DNA of 64,000 nucleotides. It comes from Eutreptiella sp. 'Long Island Sound 2002' (Eukaryota > Euglenozoa > Euglenophyceae > Eutreptiales > Eutreptiaceae). The position numbers and the translations under genes were made by a program. Each line of letters starts with the position of its first letter. Position 1 is the first letter of the stretch. The notes under the pieces were generated by a model. The model ran no database searches and was not told the DNA's origin. It worked only from the letters and a program-made list of their open reading frames with translations. Where the stretch lies: contig OZ038383.1 in assembly GCA_964036045.1 (NCBI GenBank), positions 62,005,725 through 62,069,724 of the forward strand, in the 5' to 3' direction. Positions 27,549 to 38,238 of this stretch are shown here, one piece after another.

Positions 27549-29700
27549 CAGGGTGTGGGAAATGTGGGTGCGCTTGCCACCGTCCCTATGCTGGACGCAG
27601 CGGAGGGGGTGGCACCTGAGAAGCGGTGCCTTCTTGGCCTGAGTGTGCGGTACTGGCAGACGGCGTATGGCGGCCAACGCGATGTGAGAGGTCGTGCCGG
27701 CCTGATGGTGAGCCGTACCGCCCCCGTGCATGAGGGTCGGACAGGGGTGCTTCACCCGCCTGCCCCGGGCCGCCGCGTACAACAGTGAGGTGTCATGGGT
27801 CGTCGTGACCAGGGTAATAAGGCCCAAACCCCTGTAGGGTATTCCCATGACACCGGGGTCTCTACTGTCGGCCCGGCTACGGCAGTTCCGGGGGTAGTTG
27901 CTCGGGATACTCCGGGGGTTCACGGGTTGGTGTGGGGGCAAGCGGCATGGCAACCGGCGCTACGGTGCATGCGTTGCGACGCCCCCTGGGCGCGTTACCC
28001 GGGGTTGCGGGAGCAGCCTGCAGACCCCGGAGGCGGCGAAGTGTGCATAGAGGAGTGCGCCGGCGTGATGGTCAGGTGGACTGTAAGGTGGGCGTACGTA
28101 GGATGGCGTGGCGATCTGGGAGGTGCTGTCATGAGGGGTACGCGGAGTTGTAGGTGACGGTGTACTGGCGTCACGGAGGTATACGCGGCGGTACCGGGGT
28201 CCGTATAGTGGGAATACCGAGGACGCGCGGCGGTACTGGGGAGCCGTACTGTGGGGGCAACGCGGGGTCGCATGGCGGTACTGGGGTGTCCCCCTGACCC
28301 CTCTAACAACTCAAGGGGATTGCGGGGGCATCCCCTGGCCCCGTTAACAAACTAGAGGGACCGTGCCTGAGGGCCTGTACATAGTCTAACCGTTTGACCA
28401 TGGCCTTGCGGTTGCGGTGGTGCGTGCGGTGGCGGCTCGCAGGTGGCATCGGCGTAGCGACGGCGGTACTACACGGCGGCGTAGCACCGAGTATGCGGTC
28501 GCCTCTATATGCGTGTAATCCGCTTGGTCTTCTCATCAACCACTTACTCCGGGGGGGCGCCCGTCCGGTCGGCTAGAGGCGACATGCAGGGTGGTCCAGG
28601 GGGTGACGCGCGGGCCAATGCTATAAGTAGGCTCGCCACGTCGTCGGTGGGGGCTGAACCAGCGGCCTGGCCGCCGCTGCGGCGGAAGAGGCGCAACCAC
28701 GGGAGCTGGCCAATCAGTGCAGGTAAGGGTCAAGGGTAGGCGCCAGGGCAACGTATGTGGGCCAAATGAGGTGGACCTGGTTACCGCGGCCTGGGGCGAG
28801 CCTGTGGTGGGTACCCCCACAGGGGGTCGATAACCAAGCTACGGCACCCACCAGCCCGAATCCCAGCCAGCGATATTCACCAGTTGCGCCACTCCCGTCG
28901 CGGGGCGGCCGGCGTCCCCCCCTGTAGACCCTCTAGTTATATTATACGTGGGCAAGCGGATGCCTCGAGGCTGATTGGGTACTGGCAGCTGACATGGAGT
29001 GCCGGCACGGTATATATCTGGGGTGTGGGTGCAGCTCAGGGCCATGGAGAAGGTAGAGTTGCTACCATGTTTCTGTACTATACTGAGGGACTGGTGCGGT
29101 GGGTCGGCGGCGTACATTATGGGGACATGGAGGCGATGAAGGCTGAGGGCCAGGCTAGGCTGGAGCCTCCCAGAAATCCTGGCTATGCATCCACGGGCTA
29201 TTGCATGCTGGCAGTGGGTTACGTGGAGTCAGGGGTGGTCGGCAATAACGAATGCGCAGCAGGCAATGGATTACGTGGGGTCATGGGTGGTGGTCGTCTC
29301 CACGGTGGCGGGGGTACGCGAACAACGAGTGGTCCGCTCTTGCTTCGCCGCATTCGTGCTGCTTTGTACCTTGGTTGCTGCTTTGCGCCCATAGGAGACG
29401 CCCTTGCTTTCTGCTTGTTGTTGTGCTGCTGCGTTGCTGTGCCTTGCCCCTTTACCCCCGGCGAACAAACGGGCCAGCGTCCATCGCAGTTGCTAATGCT
29501 AACGCTTTGCAGTTGCCACTGCCCCCAAAGCCTGGTTGGCCGGTATCCCCGGTCCTCCGGGTCCTCCGTCATGCTGTGGGCCACCTCAGGCAGCCCTGGG
29601 ACCCACGGGATCGAGCGAGGCAGGAACCACCTTTCGGCGCGAGATGCCCGGTAACTCCAGTAGACGGCATGATAAGTGGTTATGACTATGACTATGACTA
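27549..29700 (+). other. 3' region of LINE copy 2, with promoter-like and splice-like signals
   Basis: 2.15 kb with no frame conserved with copy 3; a 256-codon frame at 28,884-29,654 is broken in copy 3. In order it contains a short run of GGCGGTACTGGG-type minisatellite (about 28,185-28,290), CCAAT at 28,615, TATAAGTA at 28,622-28,629, CAG/GTAAGG with the intron side starting at 28,722, and GCTAACGCTTTGCAG ending at 29,512. After that come ~190 strongly conserved bases and the tail of TATGAC hexamers. Confidence 0.7.
28615..28629 (+). promoter_or_regulatory. CCAAT/TATA-like block in LINE 3' region
   Basis: CCAATGCTATAAGTA is identical in copy 3 (62,905-62,919) and, mirrored, in copy 1 (1,842-1,856). 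The surrounding text has several differences between copies 2 and 3, while this block of about 33 bases has none. A promoter role is inference. Confidence 0.4.
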
Positions 29701-29760
29701 TATATATATATATATATATATATAGTCATATATATATATATATATATATATAGTATTTAT
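29701..29760. repeat. (TA)n array at the 3' end of LINE copy 2
   Basis: TA array with a TAGTCATATA interruption and an ATTTATTATA edge. Mirror of 726-772, slightly longer. Confidence 0.85.
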
Positions 29761-29895
29761 TATATATGGCAATGTGATCAAAGACACCCCCCCCTCAAGT
29801 ATCAAACATGCACCCACTTTTTAATTTCTCTTGTTTACGGTACAAATAAGCACATGTACCCTGTATGACATGAAGTTGGCCCATCAATCTCAATA
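29761..29895 (-). repeat. Satellite-edge module, right arm copy
   Basis: Reverse complement of 591-725, lying between (TA)n and satellite A. Confidence 0.85.
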
Positions 29896-31341
29896 TCGCA
29901 AAATACAATCCCCTCAAATAACATCTTGTATGTAAGGAGGGACGCGAAACCCCGGAGACCAAGATTTGGGGGGGTCTTGCCTATATAAGAGAGGCTATTT
30001 GAGGCCAGTCTCACGCCCCAGAATCCCAGTATCGCCGGCGAGACCGGCATCAAATAGCCTCTCTTATATAGGCAAGGCCCCAAAATCCCAGTCTCGCCGG
30101 CGAGACTGGCCTCAAATAGCCTGTCTTGTATAGAAAAGGCCCCAAAATCCCAGTCTCGCCGGCGTTGCCTATATGACAAAGGCTGTTTGAGGCCAGTCTC
30201 GCCGGCGAGACTGGGATTTGGGGGCCTTGCCTATATAAGAGAGGTCGTTTGAGGTCAGTCGCCGGCGAGCCTGGGATTTTGAGGCCTTCCTTATATAAGA
30301 GAGGCTATTTGAGGCCAGTCTCATCGGCGAGACTGGGATTCATGGGTCTTGCCTATGTAAGAGAGGCTATTTGAGGCCAGTCTCGCCGGCGAGACTCGGT
30401 TTTGGGGGGCTTGTCTATATAACAGAGTCTATTTGGGGCCAGTCCCGCCCGCGAAACTGGGATCTCGGGACCTTGTTTCCGTAAGAGAGGCTATTTGAGG
30501 CCAGTGTCGCCCGCGAGACTGGGATTTTTGGGCCTTCCTTATATAAGAGAGGCTATTTGAGGCCAGTCTCGCCGGCGAGACTGGGATTTTGGGGCCTTGC
30601 CTATATAAGAGAGGTCAAGAGAGGCCAGTGTCGCCGGCGAGACTGGGATTTTGGGGCCTTGCCTATATAAGGGGGGCTATTTGAGGCTAGTCTGGCCGCC
30701 GAGACTGGGATTGGGTTGTACTGCATATACAAGAGAGGTCATTTGAGGTCCGTCTCGCCGGCAACACTGGGATTTTGGGGCCTTGCCTACATAAGAGAGG
30801 CTGTTTGAGGCCAATGTCGCCGGCGAGATTGGTATTTTCGGGCCTTCCTTATATCACAGAGGCTGTTTGAGGCTAGTCTCGCCGGCGAGACTGGGTGTTT
30901 GGGGCCTTGCCTATATAAGAGAGGGTGTTCGAGGTCAACCTCGCCGGCGAGACTGGGATTTTGGGGCCTTGCCTATATAAGGGGGGCTATTTGAGGCTAG
31001 TCTGGCCGCCGAGACTGGGATTGGGTTGTACTGCATATACAAGAGAGGTCATTTGAGGTCCGTCTCGCCGGCAACACTGGGATTTTGGGGCCTTGCCTAC
31101 ATAAGAGAGGCTGTTTGAGGCCAATGTCGCCGGCGAGATTGGTATTTTCGGGCCTTCCTTATATCACAGAGGCTGTTTGAGGCTAGTCTCGCCGGCGAGA
31201 CTGGGTGTTTGGGGCCTTGCCTATATAAGAGAGGGTGTTCGAGGTCAACCTCGCCGGCGAGACTGGGATTTTGGGGCCTTGCCTGTATAAGATAAGAGAG
31301 GCTACTTGAGGGCAGTCTCGCAGGCGAGACTGGGATTTTGG
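29896..31341. repeat. 62-base satellite A, block after the right arm
   Basis: About 23 units, with a strand flip in the part that mirrors the left arm (about 30,015-30,165). The block includes a perfect 310-base direct duplication (30,661-30,970 and 30,971-31,280), that is five units copied as one. It ends where the LINE fragment at 31,342 is inserted. Confidence 0.9.
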
Positions 31342-31604
31342 CTGGCATAGAGACGGATACTTGGCTAACCAGGTACCCCCGCTCACAGGATCCGGCTCCG
31401 CACACAATTCAGTTCAAAGGGGCGAACCCATTCAAAGTGTTGTGGCCCAAGCCAACGGCCGTTGCTCACATACAACTGCATAGTGTTTGCACTGCATACA
31501 TCAGGTTAGGCACACTTGATCTCTTATGGATGGCGCCCAAGCGAAGCGCGGTGTGGGAAGGTTGGGCGAGGTCGGGTATCCCAGGCCCTGGTGTGTCCTA
31601 GGTA

Positions 31605-31706
31605 GGTTGCAGCGCCATGTGCCTCAGTGGAAGCACCCTGGACGCCAGCGCCGCTGGTCCCAGGTTCGAATCCCGCTGCCCGAGCCGCCAGAGCGGCGGC
31701 TCGGGC
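31605..31706 (+). ncRNA. tRNA-derived SINE-like module 1
   Basis: A-box-like TGCCTCAGTGG at 31,620-31,630 (one mismatch to TRGCNNAGYGG) and a perfect B box GGTTCGAATCC at 31,663-31,673, at tRNA-like spacing. A proper cloverleaf does not form (the T stem is weak), so it is not a working tRNA gene. A strong hairpin follows directly. Confidence 0.5.
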
Positions 31707-31924
31707 AAAGGCAAGCAACGGGTGGGGTGGCAGCCTCCCGTCGATCGGGGGCGGTGGTGGGGCGCACTACTGCAGGTGGCTGGGCCCATTTTTGCTCTTT
31801 TCCTTTGTGGCCGTGCTCCCGTGTGCTGTATTTGCCCGTCAGGGGTACCCCGTGGCATGATTAAAAGAAGTAAAAGCGGGAGGGACCCCAGTCCCCGGTC
31901 GGGCGAGGCCGGTGGGAGGGTGCA

Positions 31925-32005
31925 CTGCTACAGGCCGGGTTCGAACCAGCGATCTATGTGACGATAGCCAACGATGGTAACCACTATGCCACTCTGCCTC
32001 CCTTA
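31925..32005 (-). ncRNA. tRNA-derived SINE-like module 2
   Basis: Minus strand: A box TGGCATAGTGG (31,981-31,991) and B box GGTTCGAACCC (31,937-31,947). The T arm pairs well (GCTGG with CCGGC around TTCGAAC), but the acceptor stem does not, so this is a tRNA relic or SINE head. Confidence 0.55.
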
Positions 32006-32154
32006 TAACTTTATCCACTATAGAGTCACAGCAGCTGGCTTCTTCCCTTGCCCTCCATCTTCCGCGCTCTAGCCCTCCCCCCACTGCGTCCATCTCTCTC
32101 TCGTGCCCTCTCTCTTGCATAGATGGGGTACCCGGGACGTTCGGTATGTCTCTA

Positions 32155-32230
32155 TCCCCCCCGGGGTTCAAACCCACGTCTACAAGACAGAACAGGTGCG
32201 GTATACCCGCTGCGCTATGACGAGCCGTTA
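32155..32230 (-). ncRNA. tRNA-derived SINE-like module 3
   Basis: Minus strand: A box TAGCGCAGCGG (32,207-32,217) and B box GGTTTGAACCC (32,164-32,174). The D stem pairs three of four, but anticodon and acceptor stems are poor. The text differs from modules 1 and 2, so the three do not come from one recent tandem copy. Confidence 0.5.
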
Positions 32231-32339
32231 CCTTCACCCTGGTCTATGCATTGTGTACCTCACCGCTGCATCGCCTCACGCGTCGCCCTTGCGCCGCTTG
32301 GCACTGAGCACCAGGAAAGGTGCCAGGAACGCCTCGTAT

Positions 32340-34169
32340 TCATCTACCAGGGGTTCGTCCCCTGAATCCGAAGACTGTCGAACCCCTTCCCCCCCCCTCC
32401 TCGTCCTCCAATATTGTTATCACTGACAGGCCATGCGGGGACTCCCCGCGCTCATCAGGCAGCCCCTCCTCCTCGCCCTCCAACACAAATGAAGCCTCTG
32501 ACAGCAACCACGATGTGGCTTGCGGCAAGGGGGTCATCTCTCCCCCCCCCCTCCCCATGTCCTCAGGACCTGACACCTCCGGAGGGTTCAAGCGTTGTCG
32601 TTTTTGTAACGGCCGTAAATTGCACTCATGCAATAGTTTGCCCTCTTCTGCCTGCCTATGTGCTCCCTCATTACCCTCTATGGAGACGTGGGACGGCACC
32701 TAGAAAAACTTATATCGCCTGGACGAGTCACTGGCCGGTCCTAGTATCTGCACCCACTGATCAGAATGGGAGATCCCCCGCCAATCCCGCCTCTCCCAAA
32801 GGAGGATATGTTTCGTTAGTCCATTAAAGCACAACTCTCAATTTGTCAGTATCGCCATGGGGCGAGATCCAGTGCATTGGCGCATGGCAAACGGGACAGC
32901 ACGCACCTCTGCCCTGCCATTGGTCTGCACCTCTTGGGGGTCCAGGGGGCACGCAAAATTCCTCTCATCCCCCTCCCCGTTAAAACCCCCAAACCCTTCC
33001 TGCTCCCACCCCCGCCCCCTTTTGGAGGACCCAGCCGTAAACACGACATCCCAACCCTTTTCTTGCAGCACCCCAAGTGCAGTTAGGGTCTGCTCGATGT
33101 GTTGTGCGTACTTCTGCTTTTTCCACTCGGTTCTCAGTTCCGCAGTCAAGGACAAGACAGGTCTCGGCCCCTTGGGGGACCTCCATTGTGCGCCCAACCG
33201 GCGCGTGCGCTGCCACTCTAGGTTATCCAAATACGGTCGCAACTCCGCCCGCGGCAGGGTGGGGTTTTGCAGGTGGAGCCACACTTGCAGCTTAGACACC
33301 AATGCCGCCGAGAACTCAAAAACAGTAAACAATGTCCCCATAAACAACCGCTGGCACCGCAGTGACCACGCCGCGGCCAACCCCGCCCAATACAAGAGAC
33401 CCTGTGTGGTGGTGAGGCTCTGCTCTGTCTGGCGAAAAGGCAAGTGTTTCACTGCCACCCACCCCCCGCCCTCCAGCTCCACCTGGCCATATGTGTGCTC
33501 GATTGATGACCCCAGGATCTCTGTGAACCGGCAGCCCTCAAAGAAGTGTTGATGCGTCTCCACCAACGGCTCAAACGGACAGTTGTCCTGCCGTGTCATG
33601 GCACACAGCCGCTGTGCCACAATAAGCTTACGCCACAGAGCTCGGCGGATGAAATCTCTGTCAAAAGATGGGACTCTGAGCCGCGAAAAGACCTTCCAAA
33701 CCCGATCTCCAGTAGGCCGAAAGATCATTCTGTCTTTGTTGGCCGCCAGCAGCAGAGACCTCGACCTCCACGCGTGTGCCCACTTACCCATGTCGCAGGG
33801 AGCATCAGGCCGCCACTGCGCTCCCCCGGACTGCACCGCCAGGACTGTCTGCACCACTGAGGGGTATTTGAAGCGAAAAGTGGGCGCCATCGCCTGCACT
33901 GTGGCTGGCTGTAGCACCTCTAGCTGCACCAAATGCTCCCACAGAAAAACCCCTCGGCGCACTGATGGCATGTGGGCATATGTCTGACGTTGCACATTCC
34001 TGAACAGCGCATTATGCCAAAGCCCCATGACTCCTGTCCGCATCGGCGGCGGGGGGCGGCGGCACCGGCATTCCCTTGTGCACCTCAGAGTACGATCGTA
34101 GAGAACCCCCAAGGTACCCCGGCGGCCGTTTAACCACCGGCGATAACTGCGGGTACGGTAACGTAACAC
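32340..34169 (-). pseudogene. Linker and RNase H domain of the second LINE, broken
   Basis: This continues the polyprotein after the frameshift. It has a connecting region with HHFFEGCRF (LINE zinc-type region) followed by a RNase HI-like domain: VFTAGSS (position of the usual TDGS), NGRAEVRAV (Glu retained), ILTN, then after two in-frame stops VPSHVSIEGNEGAH and AEEGKLL. Stops are UGA at 32,838-32,840 and UAG at 32,700-32,702, both in the same frame. The catalytic Asp of the first motif is Ala, that of the third is Asn and that of the last is His, so the domain would be inactive even if read through. The C-terminal tail to 32,340 is acidic and low in complexity. Confidence 0.75.
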
Positions 34170-34902
34170 TGTTGTATGTCAGCCCAACAGACTGAGCGCA
34201 ATCCTCAAAAGGTTGAGTCAGCCCCTGCGAGAGGCGAAAGGCCCCCTGGGCGAACAGGACAAAAGAGTGGGAATGCACCCACTGGACATAGGACGCCAGG
34301 CTGGCCATCTCGACACCCCCACGACTAGCAGGCTCCGCCAAGATTCCTCTAGTCAGGCCCCAGCAGCTCATACTCAAAGCAGTTGCCTGTATGACGTGCA
34401 TCTGGCGCTCCACGTGCAGATTGGGCCGATGGACTCTCGCCGTCAAGTAGCAGCAAGGCGATATCCACATTTGTAGCAATGCGGTCTTCTCCTCCAGTGG
34501 CGGCGGCAACGTGGAGAGGTGGCGCGCCCGCGGCATCATTTTGGAGATGACTGGGCCATACGCTTCTGACGGCGAGACATGGCCTAGCAAAACACCCAAG
34601 TAGTGCAGCTTCTGTTGCACCTGGAGGCCGGCAATGTGCGTCGGACACTCCCGCGACCTCGTCTTGACTAGGGCGTACGCCTTGCCCCTGTTGATCGTTA
34701 ACCCAGAGTAATGGCCGATTATGCCGAGGACATACAACACCACCTCCACATTACCCACTGTACGGCGGCCACTGCCTCGAAAGAGCACCAGTATGTCGTC
34801 CGCATAAAGCAAAATCTCAACATCCGCATGAAGCCGAGATACATCATATACTAAAGTTAGAGTCAAAGCAGAAAACAACGCAGGCGACATAGGATGGGCG
34901 AC
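34012..34902 (-). pseudogene. Reverse transcriptase fragment of the second LINE
   Basis: The frame starts at the insertion boundary with PMSPALF (RT palm motif B) and continues to YADDILVLF (catalytic motif C, near 34,800) and then a LTINRGKAYALVKT stretch typical of the RT palm/thumb region. The fingers and the first palm Asp are missing because of 5' truncation. The frame closes at 34,012 in a GC-rich tract; the following protein sequence resumes in another frame, so a frameshift lies near 34,030-34,060. Confidence 0.8.
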
Positions 34903-36225
34903 AGACTGGGATTTTGGGGCCTTGCCTATATAAGAGAGGTCGTTTGAAGTCAGTCTCGCCGGCGAGACTGGGTTTTTGGGGCCTTGCCTATATAAGAGAG
35001 GTCGTTTGAGGTGAGTCTCGCCAGCGAGACTGGGATTTCGGGGCCTTGCCTATATAAGAGAGGCTGTATGAGGCCAATCTTGCCCGCGAGACTAGGATTT
35101 TGGGGTGTTCCCTATATAAGAGAGGTTGTTTGAGGTTAGTCTTGGCGGCGAGACTGGGATTTTGGGGTCTTGCCTATATAAGATAGGCTGTTTGAGGCCA
35201 GCCTCGCCGGCGAGGCTGGGATTTTGGGGCCTTGCCTATATAAGAGAGGCTGTATGAGGCCGGTCTCGCCAGCGAGACTGGGACTTGGGGGGCTTGCCTA
35301 TGTAAGAGAGGTTGTTTGAGGCCAGCCTTGCCGGCAAGACTAGGTTTTTGGGGCCTGGCCTATATAAGAGAGGCTATTTGAGGCCAGTCTCCCCGGCGAG
35401 ACTGGGATTTTCGAGCCTTGCCGATATAAGAGAGGCTATTTGAGGCCAGTCTCGCCAGCGAGACTGGAATTTTGGGGCCTTGCCTACATAAGAGAGGCTT
35501 TGTGAGGCCAGTCTCGCCGGCGAGACTCGGATTTGGGGGGCTTGCCTATATCAGAGAGGTCGTTTGAGGCCAGTCTTGCCGGCAATACTGGGATTTCGGG
35601 GCCTGGCGTATATAAGAGAAGCCGTTTGTGGTCACTTTCCCGGGCAAGATTGGGATTTGGGGGCCTTGCCTATATAAGAGTGGCTGTTTCAGGCTAGTCT
35701 CGCCGGCGAGACTGGGTGTTTGGGGCCTTGCCTATATAAGAGAGGCTATTTGAGGATAGTCTCGCCGGCAATACTGGGATTTTGGGGCCTTCCTTATATA
35801 AGAGAAGCCACTTGAGGCCTGTCTCGCCCGTGTGACTGGGATTCTCGGGCCTTGCCTATATAAGAGATGCTATTTGAGGCCAGTCTCGCTGGCGAGACTG
35901 GGATTTTAGGGTCTTGCTTATATACGAGAGGTCGTTTGAGGGCAGTCTCGCCGGCGAGACTTGGATTTTGGGGCCTTGCTCATCTCAGAAAGGTCGTTTG
36001 AGGCCACTCTCGCCGGCGAGACCCCGATTTGGGGGCCTTGCCTATATAAGAGAGGCTGTAAGAGGCCAGTCTCGTTGGCGAGAGTGGGAGCTTGGGGCCT
36101 TGCCTATATAAGAGAGGCTGTTGGAGGCCAGTCTCAGCGTCCAGAGGGGGATTTTGGGGCCTTGCCTACATAAGAGAGGCAATTTGAGGCCATTCTGGCC
36201 GGCGAGACTGGGATTTAGGGGCTCT
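34903..36225 (+). repeat. 62-base satellite A, sense block
   Basis: About 21 units in one orientation (GAGAGG...GGCCAGTCTCGCCGGCGAGA...TATATAA). Divergence between neighbours is high and there is no obvious higher-order copy. Confidence 0.9.
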
Positions 36226-37095
36226 TTTTGGGCTACTGGCCGCCTTTTGTGTGCACGGCCTTGTATGTATACCGCCTTCTTTGTGTACCGCCTTGCCTAG
36301 CGCCCCCTAAATGACAAGACACCTGCGGTGGCTACAGGCCGCCTTTTGTGTGCATGGCCTTGTGTGTGTACCGCCTTCTCTGGGTTACGCCTTGCCTAGC
36401 GCCCCCTAAATGACAAGACTCTTGCGGTGCTTACAGGCCGCCTTTTGTGTGCACTATGTGTGTACCGCCTTCTGGGTGCACCGCCTTGCCTGTGGCCCCT
36501 TAAATAACAAGACTCCTGCAGTGGCTACGGGCCGCCTTTTGTGTGCACGGCCTTGTGTGTGCACCGCCTTCCGTGTGTACCGCTTTGCCTGTGGCCGCTG
36601 AAATAACAAGACTCCTGATGTGGCTACAGGCCGCCTTTTGTGTGCACGGCCTTGTGTTTGTACCTCCTTCTGTGTGTACCGCCTTGCCTGTGGCCCCCTA
36701 AATAACAAGACTCCTACGGTGGCCATAGGACGCTTTTTCGTGTGCACGGCATTGTGCGTGCACCGCCTTCTGTGTGTACCGCCTTGGCTGTGGCCCCGTA
36801 AATAACAAGAGTCCTGCGGTGGCTTCAAGGCGCCTTTTGTCTGCACGGCCGTGTGTGTGTACCTCCTTCTGTGTGTACCGCCTTGCCTGTGGCCCTTTAA
36901 AAAACAAGACCCCTGCGGTGGCTACAGGACGCCTTTTGCGTGTACCGCCTTGTGTGTGTACCGCCTTTCGTGTGTACCGCCTTGCCTGTGGCCCCCTAAA
37001 TAACAAGACTCCTGCGGTGGCTACAGGCCGCCTTTTGTATGCACCGCCTTGTGTATGCACCGCCCTGTGTGCGCACCGCCTTGTGTGTGAACCGC
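36226..37095 (+). repeat. ~97-base satellite B, sense block
   Basis: About nine tandem units of 89-102 bases built around GTGTACCGCCTT, TGCCTGTGGCCCC, AATAACAAGACTCCTGC and GGTGGCTACAGG segments. Open frames along it simply translate the repeat. It starts directly after satellite A. Confidence 0.9.
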
Positions 37096-37262
37096 CGATT
37101 CCCCCATCCCCCCCCCCCCCCCGTACCTTCCCCCCGTACCTCCCCCCCGTACCTTCCTCCCGTACCCCCCCCCGTACCTCCCCTGTACCCCCCCCCCGTA
37201 CCTCTCCCCCGTACCTCCCCCCCCGTACCCCCCCCCGTACCCCCCCCTAACCCCCCCCGTAC
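37096..37262. repeat. C-rich (GTACC-Cn) array between the two satellite B blocks
   Basis: Irregular repeats of GTACC followed by C-runs, on the strand that makes the opposite strand G-rich. It sits exactly at the inversion point of satellite B. The pattern is not a recognised telomere repeat. Confidence 0.8.
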
Positions 37263-38238
37263 CCCCATACACACACAAGGCCGTGCACACAAAAGGCGGC
37301 CTGTAGCCACCGCAGGAGTCTTGTTTTTTAAGGCGCCACAGGCAAGGCGGTACACACAAAAGGCGGTACACACACAAGGCCGTGCACACAAAAGGCGGCC
37401 ACCAGCCACCGCAAGAGTGTTGTTATTTGAGGGGCCACAGGCAAGGCGGTACACGGAGAAGGCGGTATACACACAAGGCTGTGCAGACAAAAGGCGGTCT
37501 GTAGCCACCGTAGGAGTTTGTTTATTTAAGGGGCCACAGGCAAGGCGGTACACACAGAAGGCAGTACACACACAAGGCCGTGCACACAAAGGCGGCCTGT
37601 AGCCACCGCGGGAATCTTGTTATTTAAGTGGCCACAAGCAAGGCGTTACACACAGAAGGCGGTGCACACACAAGGCCGTGCACACAAAAGGCGTCCCGTA
37701 GCCACCGCAGGAATCTTGTTATTTAGGGGGCCACAGGCAAGGCGGTACACACAGAAGGAGGTGCACACACAATGCCGTACACACAAAAGGCGGCCTGTAG
37801 CCACCGCAGGAGTCTTGTTATTTAGGGGGCCACAGGCAAGGTGGTACACACATAAGGAGGTACACACACAATGCTGTGCACACGAAAGGCAGCCGATAGC
37901 CACCGCAGGAGTGTTGTTATTTAAGGGGCCACATGCAAGGCGGTACACACAAAAGGCGGTACACACACAAGGCCGTGCACACAAAAGGCGGCTTCTAGCC
38001 ACCGCAGGAGTCTTGTTATTTAAGGGGCCACAGGCAAGGCGGTACACACAAAAGGCGGTGCACACACAAGGCCGTACACACAAAAGGCGGCCTGTATCCA
38101 CCGCAGGAGTCTTGTTATTTAAGGGGCCACAGGCAACGCGGTACACACAGAAGGCGGTACACACAGAGGGCGGTGCACATACAAGGCGGTGCACACAACA
38201 CGCGGTGTATAGCCACCCCAGGAGTCTTGTAATCTAAG
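37263..38238 (-). repeat. ~97-base satellite B, antisense block
   Basis: About ten units, reverse complement of the block at 36,226-37,095. With the C-rich spacer this makes a second large inverted repeat of about 2 kb. Confidence 0.9.

Larger units (their letters stand above)
17725..29700 (+). mobile_element. Giant non-LTR retrotransposon copy 2, 5'-truncated, dead
   Basis: Plus-strand mirror of copy 1, from the same truncation point in ORF1 to the 3' tail TGGTTATGACTATGAC at 29,678-29,700, followed by (TA)n. It diverges visibly from copy 3, roughly 8-10% by eye in the parts compared, while staying much closer to copy 1. Contents are ORF1 remnant 17,725-20,862, ORF2 remnant 20,863-27,548 and 3' region 27,549-29,700. 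Confidence 0.92.
15535..30490 (-). repeat. Right arm of the giant inverted repeat
   Basis: This is the mirror copy of 1-15,124. The order is inner tandem repeat, (TA)n, truncated LINE copy 2 on plus, (TA)n, satellite-edge module, then 62-base satellite. The satellite continues past 30,490, so the true outer end of the duplication cannot be fixed. Private substitutions and indels exist in each arm, so this is not an identical fold-back read. Confidence 0.93.
31342..32339. other. Non-coding 3' tail of the second LINE with tRNA-derived modules
   Basis: About 1 kb with no convincing coding frame. It carries three separate Pol III-type A/B box pairs (listed below), a perfect 12-base-pair hairpin (31,678-31,689 with 31,695-31,706, loop AGAGC), and no poly(A) end. 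It may be nested SINEs or a tail built from tRNA-like pieces. Confidence 0.6.
31342..34902 (-). mobile_element. Second, unrelated LINE fragment inserted in satellite A
   Basis: A 3.56 kb insertion flanked by the 15-base direct repeat AGACTGGGATTTTGG at 31,327-31,341 and 34,903-34,917. That text is also satellite sequence, so it reads as a target-site duplication. On the minus strand it starts inside a reverse transcriptase domain (5' truncation) and ends with CTCTATGCCAG and no poly(A). Protein motifs differ from the giant LINE: YADD in place of YCDD, and a different RNase H. Confidence 0.8.

Noticed and set aside
28884-29654. 256-codon frame in the LINE 3' region
   Set aside because: It is open in copies 1 and 2, which are one duplicated insertion, but broken in copy 3; it also crosses the putative intron.
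31605-32230. Functional tRNA genes
   Set aside because: A and B boxes are present but acceptor and anticodon stems do not pair; better called tRNA-derived modules.
34903-36225. TATATAAG in each satellite A unit as promoters
   Set aside because: It repeats in every unit with no downstream gene; chance TATA text in a satellite is the simpler reading.
37096-37262. Telomere repeat
   Set aside because: Irregular GTACC with C-runs does not match a known telomere unit, and it lies internal to an inverted satellite pair.
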